Source: Phycisphaerales bacterium PN19_bin_20
GTDB taxonomy: Bacteria > Planctomycetota > Phycisphaerae > Phycisphaerales > UBA1924
NCBI GenBank assembly: GCA_021173225.1
Contig: JAJOLK010000011.1
Location: 56,964 to 120,963, forward strand
Direction: 5' to 3'
DNA: 64,000 nucleotides
Positions 9,055 to 17,051 of this stretch are shown here, in pieces. The notes beneath the pieces are model-generated. The model made no database searches. It was not told the DNA's origin and saw only the letters and a list, made by a program, of their open reading frames with translations. Position 1 is the first letter of the stretch, and each line of letters opens with the position of its first letter. A program made the translations under genes and the position numbers.

Positions 9055-10470
9055 ATGAACTACGAGACCACACTCCGCATCCTCGAACTCATACCACTGG
9101 TGTTCGTCACCATCCTGGGCTGCTGCGTCGGCTCGCTCATCAACGTCCTCAACTACCGCATGCCCCTGGGCCTTGACGTCGTCACACCCACCAGCCGCTG
9201 CCCGCACTGCAGCACCAAGCTCACCTTCCGCGAAAACGTCCCGCTCCTCGGCTGGCTCTGCCTCCGCGGACGATGCCGATTCTGCGTCTCCAAAATCAGC
9301 AGCGAGTACGTCATCGTCGAAGCCCTCGTCGGGCTCATGTACGCCGCGCTCTGGGTCGGCTTCTACATGATCCCCGCGCCCACCATCTTCCTCGGCATCC
9401 CCCTGCACGCAGTCACGCCAGACTGGGCCCGCCTGGGCTGGCAGACCACCTGGCCCTACTACATCATGGTCGCCGGGCTCTTCTCATGCCTGCTCTCGAT
9501 GACCATCATCGACGCCCGCACCTTCACCATCCCCGTCGCCCTCACCACCGCCGCCGCCGCCATCGGCCTGCTCGGGCACATGGGCCAGTGGGGCTACCTC
9601 CAACTGCTCGGCAGGAGCTCATCGGGCATCAGCAACGGGTGGCTCTGGTCCATCCCCACACCCATCAACTTCGCCAACCCAGACGCACGCTCGCCAGCTG
9701 ACCTGCTCTTTACAGGCTGGTGGTGGGTCGGATCCTCACTTGGCGCGACCCTCGGCCTGGGCGTCGGCCTGCTCATGCTCAGACTCAAGCTCATCAAACG
9801 CAGCTTTGACAGCTACCCCGCCTGGGAACAAGACCAGCTCGACCGCCAACGCGCCGAAGCAGCATCGACCCCCTCCGATTCCGCCGCCCCGACCGCACCC
9901 ACCACCGAAGACACCGACCCCACCATCCTCTGGACCGCCTACCCGCACGCACGCCGAGAGATGGTCCGTGAGCTCGCCTTCCTCGCGCCCGCCGCCCTGC
10001 TCGGGGCCCTCGGCGGCTGGCTCGCCACCACGCTCGCCTTCACACCGCCGCCACCAAACCTCCCGCAAGACGCCGTCTTTCTCGGCGCCGCCGTGCCACC
10101 GCTCTGGCTCGTCGTCCTCACCGGCGTGCTCATGGGCTTCCTCATCGGCGGCGGGCTGGTCTGGGCCATCCGCATCTTCGGCACCTTCGCCTTTGGCAAA
10201 GAGGCCATGGGCCTCGGTGATGTCCACCTCATGGCCGGCGTCGGGGCCTGCCTGGGCTGGATCGACTCGACCCTCGCCTTCTTCCTCTCCGCGTTCATCG
10301 CCATGCTCGGCACCCTCGCCATGGCCTTAACTAGAGGAAAGGTCCGCAAAACCTTACCCTACGGCCCGTGGCTCGCCCTCGCCACACTCATGGTCTTTGT
10401 CCTCAAGCCCATCGCCGAATGGGGTATTTCTCGACTCGTTAACGCCCCACAGCCGATCTCACTCCCGTAG
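9055..10470 (+). CDS. pilD: Type IV prepilin peptidase / N-methyltransferase
   Basis: A 471-residue multi-pass aspartic protease of the PilD/GspO family, which cleaves and methylates prepilins in the inner membrane. The N-terminal cytoplasmic loop has the zinc tetracysteine C49-P-H-C52 and C74-R-F-C77. Catalytic aspartates are D153 (MTIIDARTFTIP) and D389 (AMGLGDVHLMAG). Between them lie about 235 residues, far more than the roughly 60 of typical enzymes: the insertion holds extra hydrophobic segments and a hydrophilic stretch around 250-300 rich in Glu/Asp/Thr/Pro. ATG 9055 starts directly before the first helix; the frame upstream is repeat-derived. A likely substrate type, a pseudopilin, is encoded at 52.9 kb. 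Confidence 0.9.
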   Translation: MNYETTLRILELIPLVFVTILGCCVGSLINVLNYRMPLGLDVVTPTSRCPHCSTKLTFRENVPLLGWLCLRGRCRFCVSKISSEYVIVEALVGLMYAALWVGFYMIPAPTIFLGIPLHAVTPDWARLGWQTTWPYYIMVAGLFSCLLSMTIIDARTFTIPVALTTAAAAIGLLGHMGQWGYLQLLGRSSSGISNGWLWSIPTPINFANPDARSPADLLFTGWWWVGSSLGATLGLGVGLLMLRLKLIKRSFDSYPAWEQDQLDRQRAEAASTPSDSAAPTAPTTEDTDPTILWTAYPHARREMVRELAFLAPAALLGALGGWLATTLAFTPPPPNLPQDAVFLGAAVPPLWLVVLTGVLMGFLIGGGLVWAIRIFGTFAFGKEAMGLGDVHLMAGVGACLGWIDSTLAFFLSAFIAMLGTLAMALTRGKVRKTLPYGPWLALATLMVFVLKPIAEWGISRLVNAPQPISLP

Positions 10471-10588
10471 TCACGCACCGCCACGACACGCTGCCCACAC
10501 GTGGGCGGCGTACAACTGGCGGTACGAAGGCGCAAACCGAAGCCCGCGCGGAGCCGCGAGCACACAAACCGACGCACGGAGGTCTGGC

Positions 10589-11284
10589 ATGCAGCGTTTG
10601 ATGAACCGGTCAAAGGTCTTAGTTGGTCTCGCACTGGTCCTTCTCGCCGGCGGAGCCGGCCTGGGCGGGTGCGCCGCCAAAGAGCAGAAGAACGAGGCCG
10701 AGGAACTCCGCAACCAGAGCACCCAGTTGCTCAGTGAGCGCGACGAGCTGCAGAGCAAGCTCGAGCTCGCCACCGGCGAGGTCCGCCAGGCCCAGGCCGA
10801 GCGCGACGCCGCCCGCCGCGAGGCCGAGGCCGCCCAGCAGCGCGAACTCGCGGCTGGCCAGCAGGTCCCGCAGACCTTCACCCCCAGCAACGACCCCACA
10901 TTCCCCCGCCGTGACACCAGCCCGTCACGCCCCGAGCGCGACGTGGTCATCACCGTTGCGGGTGATGTTCTCTTCGGCCCCGGCTCCGCCAGTCTCTCCG
11001 CCGGCGGCAAGAAGGAACTCGACCAGGTTGCCCGCACCATCCGCTCCAGGCACGCCGGGCACGAGGTCCGCGTTGAGGGCTACACCGACTCTGACCCCAT
11101 CAGGCGCAGCAAGTGGGGCAGCAACAGAGAGCTCAGCCAGGCCCGCGCCGAGGCCGTCGAAAACTACCTGGTCACCAAGGGCCTCTCAGGCTCGCGCATC
11201 TCGGCCAGGGGCATGGGCGCCGCCAAGCCCAAGGCGTCCAAGGCCCAGAGTCGCCGCGTCGAGATCGTTATCCTCGCCAAATAA
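10589..11284 (+). CDS. OmpA/Pal-type peptidoglycan-binding lipoprotein
   Basis: A 231-residue lipoprotein. GGAGG at 10578-10582 sits six bases before the ATG. The signal sequence ends in LGGC with the acylated cysteine at residue 28. Residues about 33-88 form a charged coiled coil (EAEELRNQSTQLLSERDELQ and following heptads). Residues about 115-231 form an OmpA C-terminal domain: DVLFGPGSASLSAGGKKELD, VRVEGYTDSDPI, NRELSQARAEAVENYL and SRRVEIVI are the usual blocks that bind diaminopimelate in peptidoglycan. The likely role is to tether the outer membrane to the wall. It is closed by a clear terminator. Confidence 0.92.
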   Translation: MQRLMNRSKVLVGLALVLLAGGAGLGGCAAKEQKNEAEELRNQSTQLLSERDELQSKLELATGEVRQAQAERDAARREAEAAQQRELAAGQQVPQTFTPSNDPTFPRRDTSPSRPERDVVITVAGDVLFGPGSASLSAGGKKELDQVARTIRSRHAGHEVRVEGYTDSDPIRRSKWGSNRELSQARAEAVENYLVTKGLSGSRISARGMGAAKPKASKAQSRRVEIVILAK

Positions 11285-11310
11285 ACCAGCGAGCGTCGAA
11301 TACACCCCCA

Positions 11311-11340
11311 CGCCCGGCCACTGCCGGGCGTTTTTCGTTT
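11311..11340 (+). terminator. Intrinsic terminator after the OmpA-like gene
   Basis: Stem CGCCCGGC (11311-11318) / GCCGGGCG (11323-11330), loop CACT, then TTTTTCGTTT. Confidence 0.9.
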
Positions 11341-11461
11341 GAGCCCCGCACAACCCCGGCGCGCCCTTATCGCCCGCCGACTGCCCGCCCGAGGCCTGCG
11401 CTTGCCAGATCGCCCGCCACGCCCTATGCTGGCGGTCCATCCGCGGGCCAAAGGGCCCTAT

Positions 11462-11535
11462 GGGCGATTGGCGCAGTTGGCTAGCGCGCTTCCTTGACAT
11501 GGAAGAGGTCACTGGTTCGAGTCCAGTATCGCTCA
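11462..11535 (+). tRNA. tRNA-Val (GAC)
   Basis: Cloverleaf of 74 bases: acceptor GGGCGAT/ATCGCTC, D-arm with GCGCAGTTGGCTAGCGC, anticodon stem CTTCC/GGAAG with loop TTGACAT (anticodon GAC), T-arm CTGGTTCGAGTCCAG and discriminator A. CCA is not encoded. Confidence 0.95.
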
Positions 11536-11572
11536 CTTCTTAAACGCTCAACGGCCCCTTGGCCTCGCTCGG

Positions 11573-11591
11573 CGCAGGATTTCATCCTGGC
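11573..11591 (+). repeat. Dispersed palindromic repeat, degenerate copy (forward)
   Basis: CGCAGGAT-TTC-ATCCTGGC between tRNA-Val and tRNA-Gln. A weaker echo (GGGTTTTCAATCC) follows near 11614-11627. Apart from this the 190 bases between the two tRNA genes show no gene. Confidence 0.65.
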
Positions 11592-11725
11592 ACTCTTGTG
11601 AGCTCCGGGCATCGGGTTTTCAATCCAACTCTTCCCCCATCAGCGCAGCCAACAACGCGACATTGGCGGATGTCCGCCCACTTGTCGCCGTCACTCGTCA
11701 CTCGTTGCTACGCACTCAAGAAAAA

Positions 11726-11796
11726 CAGGGGAACTAGGATTTGAACCTAGGCTAACTGAGTCAGAGTCAGTTGTGCTACCGTTACACTATTCCCCT
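11726..11796 (-). tRNA. tRNA-Gln (CTG)
   Basis: Read on the minus strand: acceptor AGGGGAA/TTCCCCT, D-arm GTGTAACGGTAGCAC, anticodon stem ACTGA/TCAGT with loop CTCTGAC (anticodon CTG), 4-nt variable region, T-arm CTAGGTTCAAATCCTAG, discriminator G as expected for tRNA-Gln. CCA is not encoded. Confidence 0.93.
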
Positions 11797-11926
11797 AACA
11801 CCAACCGCCCGGCGTTCATCTCGCCGCCAACGTCACCAGCCTCAGCGCGCGTCCTTCGACGCTCGATGGGGTCAAGTCTACGCCCCTGCTCTTAACTCTT
11901 CAACGCCCCCGCGCGCCTGCTGCCAC

Positions 11927-12352
11927 TCACGTCCCGGTCGGACGGATCGGCGTCGCACGCCCGTAGATAGACCGCCCCGCAGGCCCCTCGGCCCCGTTTG
12001 GCGTCCCGTTGCCAGCCTCAGCGCTCGCGTTCGGCGTGCTGGCGCTCCCCACCGTGGTCGAAAGCCCCGGCCCAGCAACCCCCGCAACCCCTCCCAAAAC
12101 CATCCCCGCACCCTGGCCGTTCGCGCCGGTGCTTGCAGCGCTGCCCGCCCCAATCAACGTCGTCGGCCCGATCGCCTGCGCGCCCGCGCCAATACCCACA
12201 CCCACACCCACACCCGCGCCAATGCCAACTCCCGCGCCACCTATGGCGCGGACCCGCTCGGTCGTCCGCGCGCTGCGCAGCGTGTCGATCCGCTGATCAA
12301 GCTTCCCGAGGATCAACTTGACCTGATTGAACGTGCGCTGCGAAGTGCTCAT
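11927..12352 (-). CDS. Hypothetical Gly/Ala-rich protein
   Basis: A 141-residue open frame. Residues 1-38 look like an amphipathic helical segment (STSQRTFNQVKLILGKLDQR), and the remainder is low-complexity Gly/Ala/Val (IGAGVGVGVGIGAG) ending in a basic IYGRATPIRPTGT. There is no signal peptide, no recognisable domain and no Shine-Dalgarno. The helical start and the lack of a better frame in this gap make it a reasonable gene call, but the low-complexity part could inflate a chance frame. Function unknown. Confidence 0.5.
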   Translation of the reverse strand: MSTSQRTFNQVKLILGKLDQRIDTLRSARTTERVRAIGGAGVGIGAGVGVGVGIGAGAQAIGPTTLIGAGSAASTGANGQGAGMVLGGVAGVAGPGLSTTVGSASTPNASAEAGNGTPNGAEGPAGRSIYGRATPIRPTGT

Positions 12353-12544
12353 GGGGTGTCTCAGTGTGCGGACGCTCTGCTATCGGGGCACCGCGCCCAC
12401 CCCTGAAGCTGGTACTCTCCGCCCGCCGCAACCGCCCGGCAACCCATGCCGGTTGTAACGACACGGCAAGCACGCACATCAATTCGCCCCGCAAACCCGC
12501 CCCGCCAACGAGAACACACCCCAGCGGTCATACCCTTGCTCCGA

Positions 12545-14635
12545 ATGCCGCTGCTGACCTCCACCAACCTCCAGCTCGCTTACGGGCACCGCACCATCCT
12601 TGACGGGATCTCTCTGTCCATCGAGGCCGGCGAACGCGTCGGCGTAGTTGGTAAAAACGGCGGCGGCAAGTCCAGCCTTATGAAGATCCTCGCCGGGCTC
12701 ATGAAGCCCGACTCCGGCGACGTCTCGCTCGCCCGCGGCGCCCGCGCCGGTTATCTGCACCAAGACCCCGTGCTCGACATGAACGAGACCCTCCGCGGCG
12801 AGGCCGAGGCCGCCTTCGAGCACCTGCACAACCTGCACCGCCAGCTCGAAGCCATTTACCACGACATGGCCGACGCCGAGGGCGTCCAGCTTGACAAGCT
12901 CCTGAAGCGTCAAGTCGAGCTCGAAGAGCTGGTCAACGCCGCGGGCGGTTACGCCATCGACCACAAGGTCGACGCCACCTTGCACGGGCTTGGCTTCACC
13001 GACGCGCAGTTCACCACGCCAGTCAGGGGCCTTTCGGGTGGGCAGAAGGGCCGCCTCTCGCTGGCCAAGCTGCTGCTCCAGCAGCCCGACGTGCTGCTGC
13101 TTGACGAGCCGACAAACCACCTCGACATCGCCGGGCGACTCTGGCTCGAGCGTTTCTTGGTAGACGAGTTCCCCGGTGCCGTGCTGCTGATCAGCCACGA
13201 CCGCTACCTGCTTGACGGTGTCGTGCACCGCATCATCGAGCTTGAGCAGTGCCGCCTGATCGACTACCCCGGCAACTACGAGGCCTTTGTCGAGATCCGC
13301 GCGCAGCGCCGGCTCAGCCAGCTCCGCGCGTTTGAGAACCAGCAGACGCGGTTCAAGAGCGAGGAGGCCTTCATCCGCCGCTACCGCGCCGGGCAGCGCG
13401 CAAAGCAGGCCCAGGGGCGCCTTAGCCGCCTGACGCGCGAAAAAGAAGGCGCGCTCGAACGCCCCATCGAGCACTCGACCTTCCGCCTCGAGCTGCCCAA
13501 GGCCCCGCGCTCGGGCGAGATCGTCATGTCCGCCCGCGGCCTCACGAAGCAGTACCCCGACGCCGAGGGCGGGCTCCGCACGCTCTTCCGCGAGCTTGAT
13601 ATCAATATCGGCCGCGGCGAACGCTGGGGCATCGTCGGGCCCAACGGCGCGGGCAAGACCACGATCGTCCGCGTCCTGCTCGGTGAGCTTGCGCCCGACT
13701 CGGGCGTCGCACGCCTGGGCTCAAACCTCTCCGTCGGGCACTACCACCAAAGCCACGAGCACCTCGACAGCACCAAGACCGTCATCCAGCACCTGCAGAG
13801 CGTGATCCTCAAGGAGGTCCCCGGCGCGGGCTTCTCCGAGCAGCAGGCCCGCAACCTCGCCGGCGTCTTCTTGTTCAGCGGCGAAGAGCAGGACCGGACC
13901 CTGGGCACGCTCTCGGGTGGCGAGCGATCAAGGGCCGTGCTCGCGGGCCTGCTGGCCAGCGCAAAGAACCTGCTGGTGCTCGACGAGCCGACCAACCACC
14001 TTGATATCTCGAGCGCTGAGCGCCTTGAAGATGCGCTCGCCGCACCGGACGAAGAGTCTGGCGAGGACGGCTTCGAGGGCACGCTGATTCTCATCAGCCA
14101 CGACCGCGCGCTGATTGACTCAACCTGCGAGCACCTGCTGATCCTTGACGGGCTCGGCGGTGCCGAGGTCTTCCACGGCAACTGGACGGAGTGGAACCGC
14201 AAGCTCGCCGAGCGAGCCAAGGCCGCCAGCCAGGCCGTTGCCGAGACCAAGGCGCGCAAAGAGCAGGCCGAGCAGCAGCGCAAGAATGCCGAGGCCCGCA
14301 ACGCCGAGGCCCGCAACGCCGAGGCAAAGAACGCGGACGCGAAGAGGTCGTCGGCGCCGAGCCAGGCGAGGCCGTCCGGCGCGCACCAAAGTTCATCCCA
14401 CGGCAAGCCCAACGGCAAGCCTCACAACAAGTCGCGCTTCAGCCGGTTTAGCACCGAGCAGATCGAGCAGAAGATGGGCACGATCCAGGCCGAGGTCGCG
14501 ACCATCGACGAGCGGCTCTCCTCGGCCGAGTGCTGGAAGGACGTCCCGCTGCGCAACAACCTGCAAGACCAGCGCGAGCGCAAGCAGCAAGACCTCTCTG
14601 ATCTCGAACAGGAATACCTGCAGCGGATGGAGTAA
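12545..14635 (+). CDS. uup: ABC-F family ATPase, Uup-like
   Basis: A soluble protein of 696 residues with two ATPase domains and no membrane segment. Domain 1 has Walker A GKNGGGKS (36-43), LSGGQKGRLSLAKLL and LLLDEPTNHLD. Domain 2 has GPNGAGKTT, LSGGERSRAVLAGLLA and LVLDEPTNHLD. The region from about 545 on is a Lys/Glu/Ala-rich linker with repeats of EARNA, followed by a coiled coil (EQIEQKMGTIQAEVATIDER) typical of Uup, which acts on ribosomes and on branched DNA. ATG 12545 is eight bases after a -10-like TACCCT (12531-12536) and starts at the normal family position, so upstream in-frame codons are probably not translated. ABC-F paralogues such as EttA cannot be wholly excluded, but they lack this C-terminal coiled coil. 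Confidence 0.9.
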   Translation: MPLLTSTNLQLAYGHRTILDGISLSIEAGERVGVVGKNGGGKSSLMKILAGLMKPDSGDVSLARGARAGYLHQDPVLDMNETLRGEAEAAFEHLHNLHRQLEAIYHDMADAEGVQLDKLLKRQVELEELVNAAGGYAIDHKVDATLHGLGFTDAQFTTPVRGLSGGQKGRLSLAKLLLQQPDVLLLDEPTNHLDIAGRLWLERFLVDEFPGAVLLISHDRYLLDGVVHRIIELEQCRLIDYPGNYEAFVEIRAQRRLSQLRAFENQQTRFKSEEAFIRRYRAGQRAKQAQGRLSRLTREKEGALERPIEHSTFRLELPKAPRSGEIVMSARGLTKQYPDAEGGLRTLFRELDINIGRGERWGIVGPNGAGKTTIVRVLLGELAPDSGVARLGSNLSVGHYHQSHEHLDSTKTVIQHLQSVILKEVPGAGFSEQQARNLAGVFLFSGEEQDRTLGTLSGGERSRAVLAGLLASAKNLLVLDEPTNHLDISSAERLEDALAAPDEESGEDGFEGTLILISHDRALIDSTCEHLLILDGLGGAEVFHGNWTEWNRKLAERAKAASQAVAETKARKEQAEQQRKNAEARNAEARNAEAKNADAKRSSAPSQARPSGAHQSSSHGKPNGKPHNKSRFSRFSTEQIEQKMGTIQAEVATIDERLSSAECWKDVPLRNNLQDQRERKQQDLSDLEQEYLQRME

Positions 14636-15065
14636 GGCAACTTCTCTTCCGTAACGCGGAACTTTCCCCAGTCCTCCAAATTTTGTTGGCGCCTGCCGAC
14701 CTGCGGACAGGCGGACCTCAGGGCCGGCGGGCTGGCGGGTTCTGGCCGTGCGAGAAGTTTACTGCCGCTCAAGAGCCTAAACGCCGCGGATTTGCTGCGA
14801 AACCTGTATCTGCGCCAGGATCGTCACGGCGGGGTCGGGCGGTACCGCAGGGTGGGTCGGGGCTTGCGTGGCCCACGATCGATCCAAGGGGTTTCGGTGC
14901 CTTGGGCAAAGTGTGGCGGGCTCTTGGTTTTTCTTGCAAGCCTATCTGAATCTGGTACGCAGCGCAGTCGGGCTTGGGCACTGGCGCGGCAACACTCTTT
15001 CGCAGAAGGCCGTCTCTCGGCCACCGCGTCGGTGGTCAAAGGCCCATGTAGAACAGGACAACAGC
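14636..15065. other. Intergenic region without a recognisable gene
   Basis: 430 bases between uup and the first dockerin protein. It contains an imperfect inverted repeat (GCCTG near 14692 / CAGGC near 14709) and a T-rich stretch near 14930. No convincing promoter or terminator could be assigned. One plus-strand frame is open through it but has no coding character. Confidence 0.5.
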
Positions 15066-16670
15066 ATGAAAGCGATTACACTGGCGTTGCTCACGGCCGC
15101 GGGCTCTTGCACGGCGCTCGCCGCTCCGCGCGAGACGGTCACGTTCACCGACGTCCCGTCAATCACCCACCAGGGCCTGATCGACAACGCCACGCGCTCG
15201 CAGGCGTTCACCGGCACCTACACCACCAGCCACCTGACGGTGAGCGGGACGATCGTGGGTCGGCGCGGCGCGACGTACGCCAACGAGGCGTCGATCATGG
15301 TTACGCCCCCGGGGGTTGGGTCGGTCCCGTTTGTCATCTCGCCCTTTACTGTCCAGACCTATACGTCGCCGCTGAGCACGCCGACGGGCTCGCTGGCGAT
15401 CCCGGTCTCGGGGCTGACCACGGCGGGGACGTGGGGCTTTGAGTTCTTTGAGATGTACGATGATGCGTCGCTGCCCACCGGCACGTTTACCGACGCGCGT
15501 GACACGACGTGGCAGACCGTAACTGTCACGCTCAACGACGGCGCGGTGCCCGCGCTGCCGCCGGGCGGGGGCGGCCCGAGCGTGACGTTCAGCGGCGTGC
15601 TCTCTGACGGGACGGGCGGGACGGAAGTGCGCAACTGGAACGCCAGCGCGACGCGGACGTACTCGGGCCTGCGTTACAGCGGGTATGTGACGGCACTGCG
15701 CGGCTTGCCGGGCGCGCCGACTCAGGTCGTCGGCGGTCAGACGCGGCAGGCCGCGATCCGCGTCACGCCCCCGGGCGGCGGCGCGCCGGTGGTTGTGCGG
15801 GGTGTGAGTGACTTGGCATCTTCGAGCTTGGCGGGTGGGTTCATCGCGCTGCCGGGTGCCGGGGCCGGGACGTACAGCTTTGACTTTTACGAGTGGGACG
15901 GCTCGGCCGCCAACTCGCTGGGCGACCAGCCCGGTGGGGCCGACAACGTCTGGACCACGGTGGTCTTCGAGCTCGCTGACGTACCGCCCCCGACGGTGAC
16001 GACGGCGTTCGGTACGGTGGGTCGCAACCCCGACGGGACTGAGCGGCTGTACACCAACAGCTTCGGGCCGGTGACGGGAACGCGGTGGATCAGCTTTGTG
16101 ACGACCGCCGCGACAACCGCCGCGGGCACGAACTATGTGGATATCGACAGCAACGGGTCGAGCGGTGACACGATGATCGGGCTGTTCAGTGCCGGCGGCG
16201 GGCTCTTGTCGTTTGACGACGATGACGGCGTGGGTGTGGCGAGCTTGCTGACCTTTGGCAGCACGACGCCCAGGCCCCCGCAGGGGTTGGAGTCGCCGCG
16301 TGACGGGTTCAACGGCGAGCTGCCCGCGGGGACGTACTATCTCGCATCAGCGCCGTACTTTGCGACCTTCGCAACGCCGTTCGCGGTGGTGCCGGGTGGC
16401 GCGGCGCTGAGCTATGTGATCAATCTGCGGACGAACCTGCCGAGCGGGCCGGCGGCGTGCGGCGCCTCGGACGTGGCGGGCAGCGGCCAGGCGGTCGGTG
16501 CCGACGGCGAGCTGACGGCGGACGACATCATCGTGTTCATCGGGTGGTTTGTGGGCAATGACGCGCGGGCCGATGTGGCCAGCAGCGGCCAGCAGCCCGG
16601 GGGCGACGGCGAGTTCACGGCTGACGACGTGATCTTGTTCATCAACCGGTTTATCGCCGGCTGCCCATAA
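15066..16670 (+). CDS. Secreted protein with GC-type dockerin C-terminus
   Basis: A 534-residue protein. Residues 1-20 are a signal peptide ending in ALAAP. The N-terminal domain (about 20-160) begins PRETVTFTDVP and includes SIMVTPPG and TWGFEFFEMYDDA; the second domain (about 170-305) is a related beta-sandwich; a third (about 310-450) contains NYVDIDSNGSSGDTMIGLF and LPAGTYYLASAP. The last 70 residues hold two Ca-binding-like repeats (GADGELTADDIIVFIGWF and GDGEFTADDVILFINRF) bracketed by CGASDVAG and a final GCP. The function is unknown; the architecture suggests an exported, calcium-binding adhesin or matrix protein. It is paralogous to the next gene and closed by a strong terminator. 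Confidence 0.85.
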   Translation: MKAITLALLTAAGSCTALAAPRETVTFTDVPSITHQGLIDNATRSQAFTGTYTTSHLTVSGTIVGRRGATYANEASIMVTPPGVGSVPFVISPFTVQTYTSPLSTPTGSLAIPVSGLTTAGTWGFEFFEMYDDASLPTGTFTDARDTTWQTVTVTLNDGAVPALPPGGGGPSVTFSGVLSDGTGGTEVRNWNASATRTYSGLRYSGYVTALRGLPGAPTQVVGGQTRQAAIRVTPPGGGAPVVVRGVSDLASSSLAGGFIALPGAGAGTYSFDFYEWDGSAANSLGDQPGGADNVWTTVVFELADVPPPTVTTAFGTVGRNPDGTERLYTNSFGPVTGTRWISFVTTAATTAAGTNYVDIDSNGSSGDTMIGLFSAGGGLLSFDDDDGVGVASLLTFGSTTPRPPQGLESPRDGFNGELPAGTYYLASAPYFATFATPFAVVPGGAALSYVINLRTNLPSGPAACGASDVAGSGQAVGADGELTADDIIVFIGWFVGNDARADVASSGQQPGGDGEFTADDVILFINRFIAGCP

Positions 16671-16722
16671 GGGCGTGGCGGCATGGGTGATGGTCCGAGA
16701 AGCTTGGTGATCTGACAAAGAG

Positions 16723-16755
16723 CCCCCGGGGGACGAGCCCCGGGGGTTTTTCGTT
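16723..16755 (+). terminator. Intrinsic terminator
   Basis: CCCCCGGGG (16723-16731) / CCCCGGGGG (16738-16746), loop GACGAG, then TTTTTCGTT. Confidence 0.92.
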
Positions 16756-17051
16756 GGTCCGGATGAAGGGATGGGTGCGGGATGTCGACGGGATGACGCA
16801 GAAATGTTAGAAAGCGCTTGCGGACTCTGCGTGGCGGTGGTAGCTTTCTGGGAGCTGCGCGGTTTCGGCATTGGCGGTCGGCCGCTTGCACGTTAGATGT
16901 GGCCCAAGTTGTTGGGGGTTGACGGATGAGCGCGGGGTGGCAACGGAACTGTGAATGGTCGGCGAGTGCGTGACTTGCCGGGCGTTGAACTCTGAATCGG
17001 TCGGGCTTACCTGTGTGGTGTTTGGACGTCTTTTAAGCGGAGGGCTCAATC
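16756..17051. other. Intergenic region upstream of the large dockerin gene
   Basis: Nearly 300 bases without a gene, somewhat lower in GC than its neighbours. Only the Shine-Dalgarno GGAGGG (17039-17044) in front of the next gene is clear. Confidence 0.5.

Noticed and set aside
14880..15010. Sigma-54 (-24/-12) promoter upstream of the dockerin gene
   Set aside because: GG/GC elements with the required 10-base spacing could not be found.
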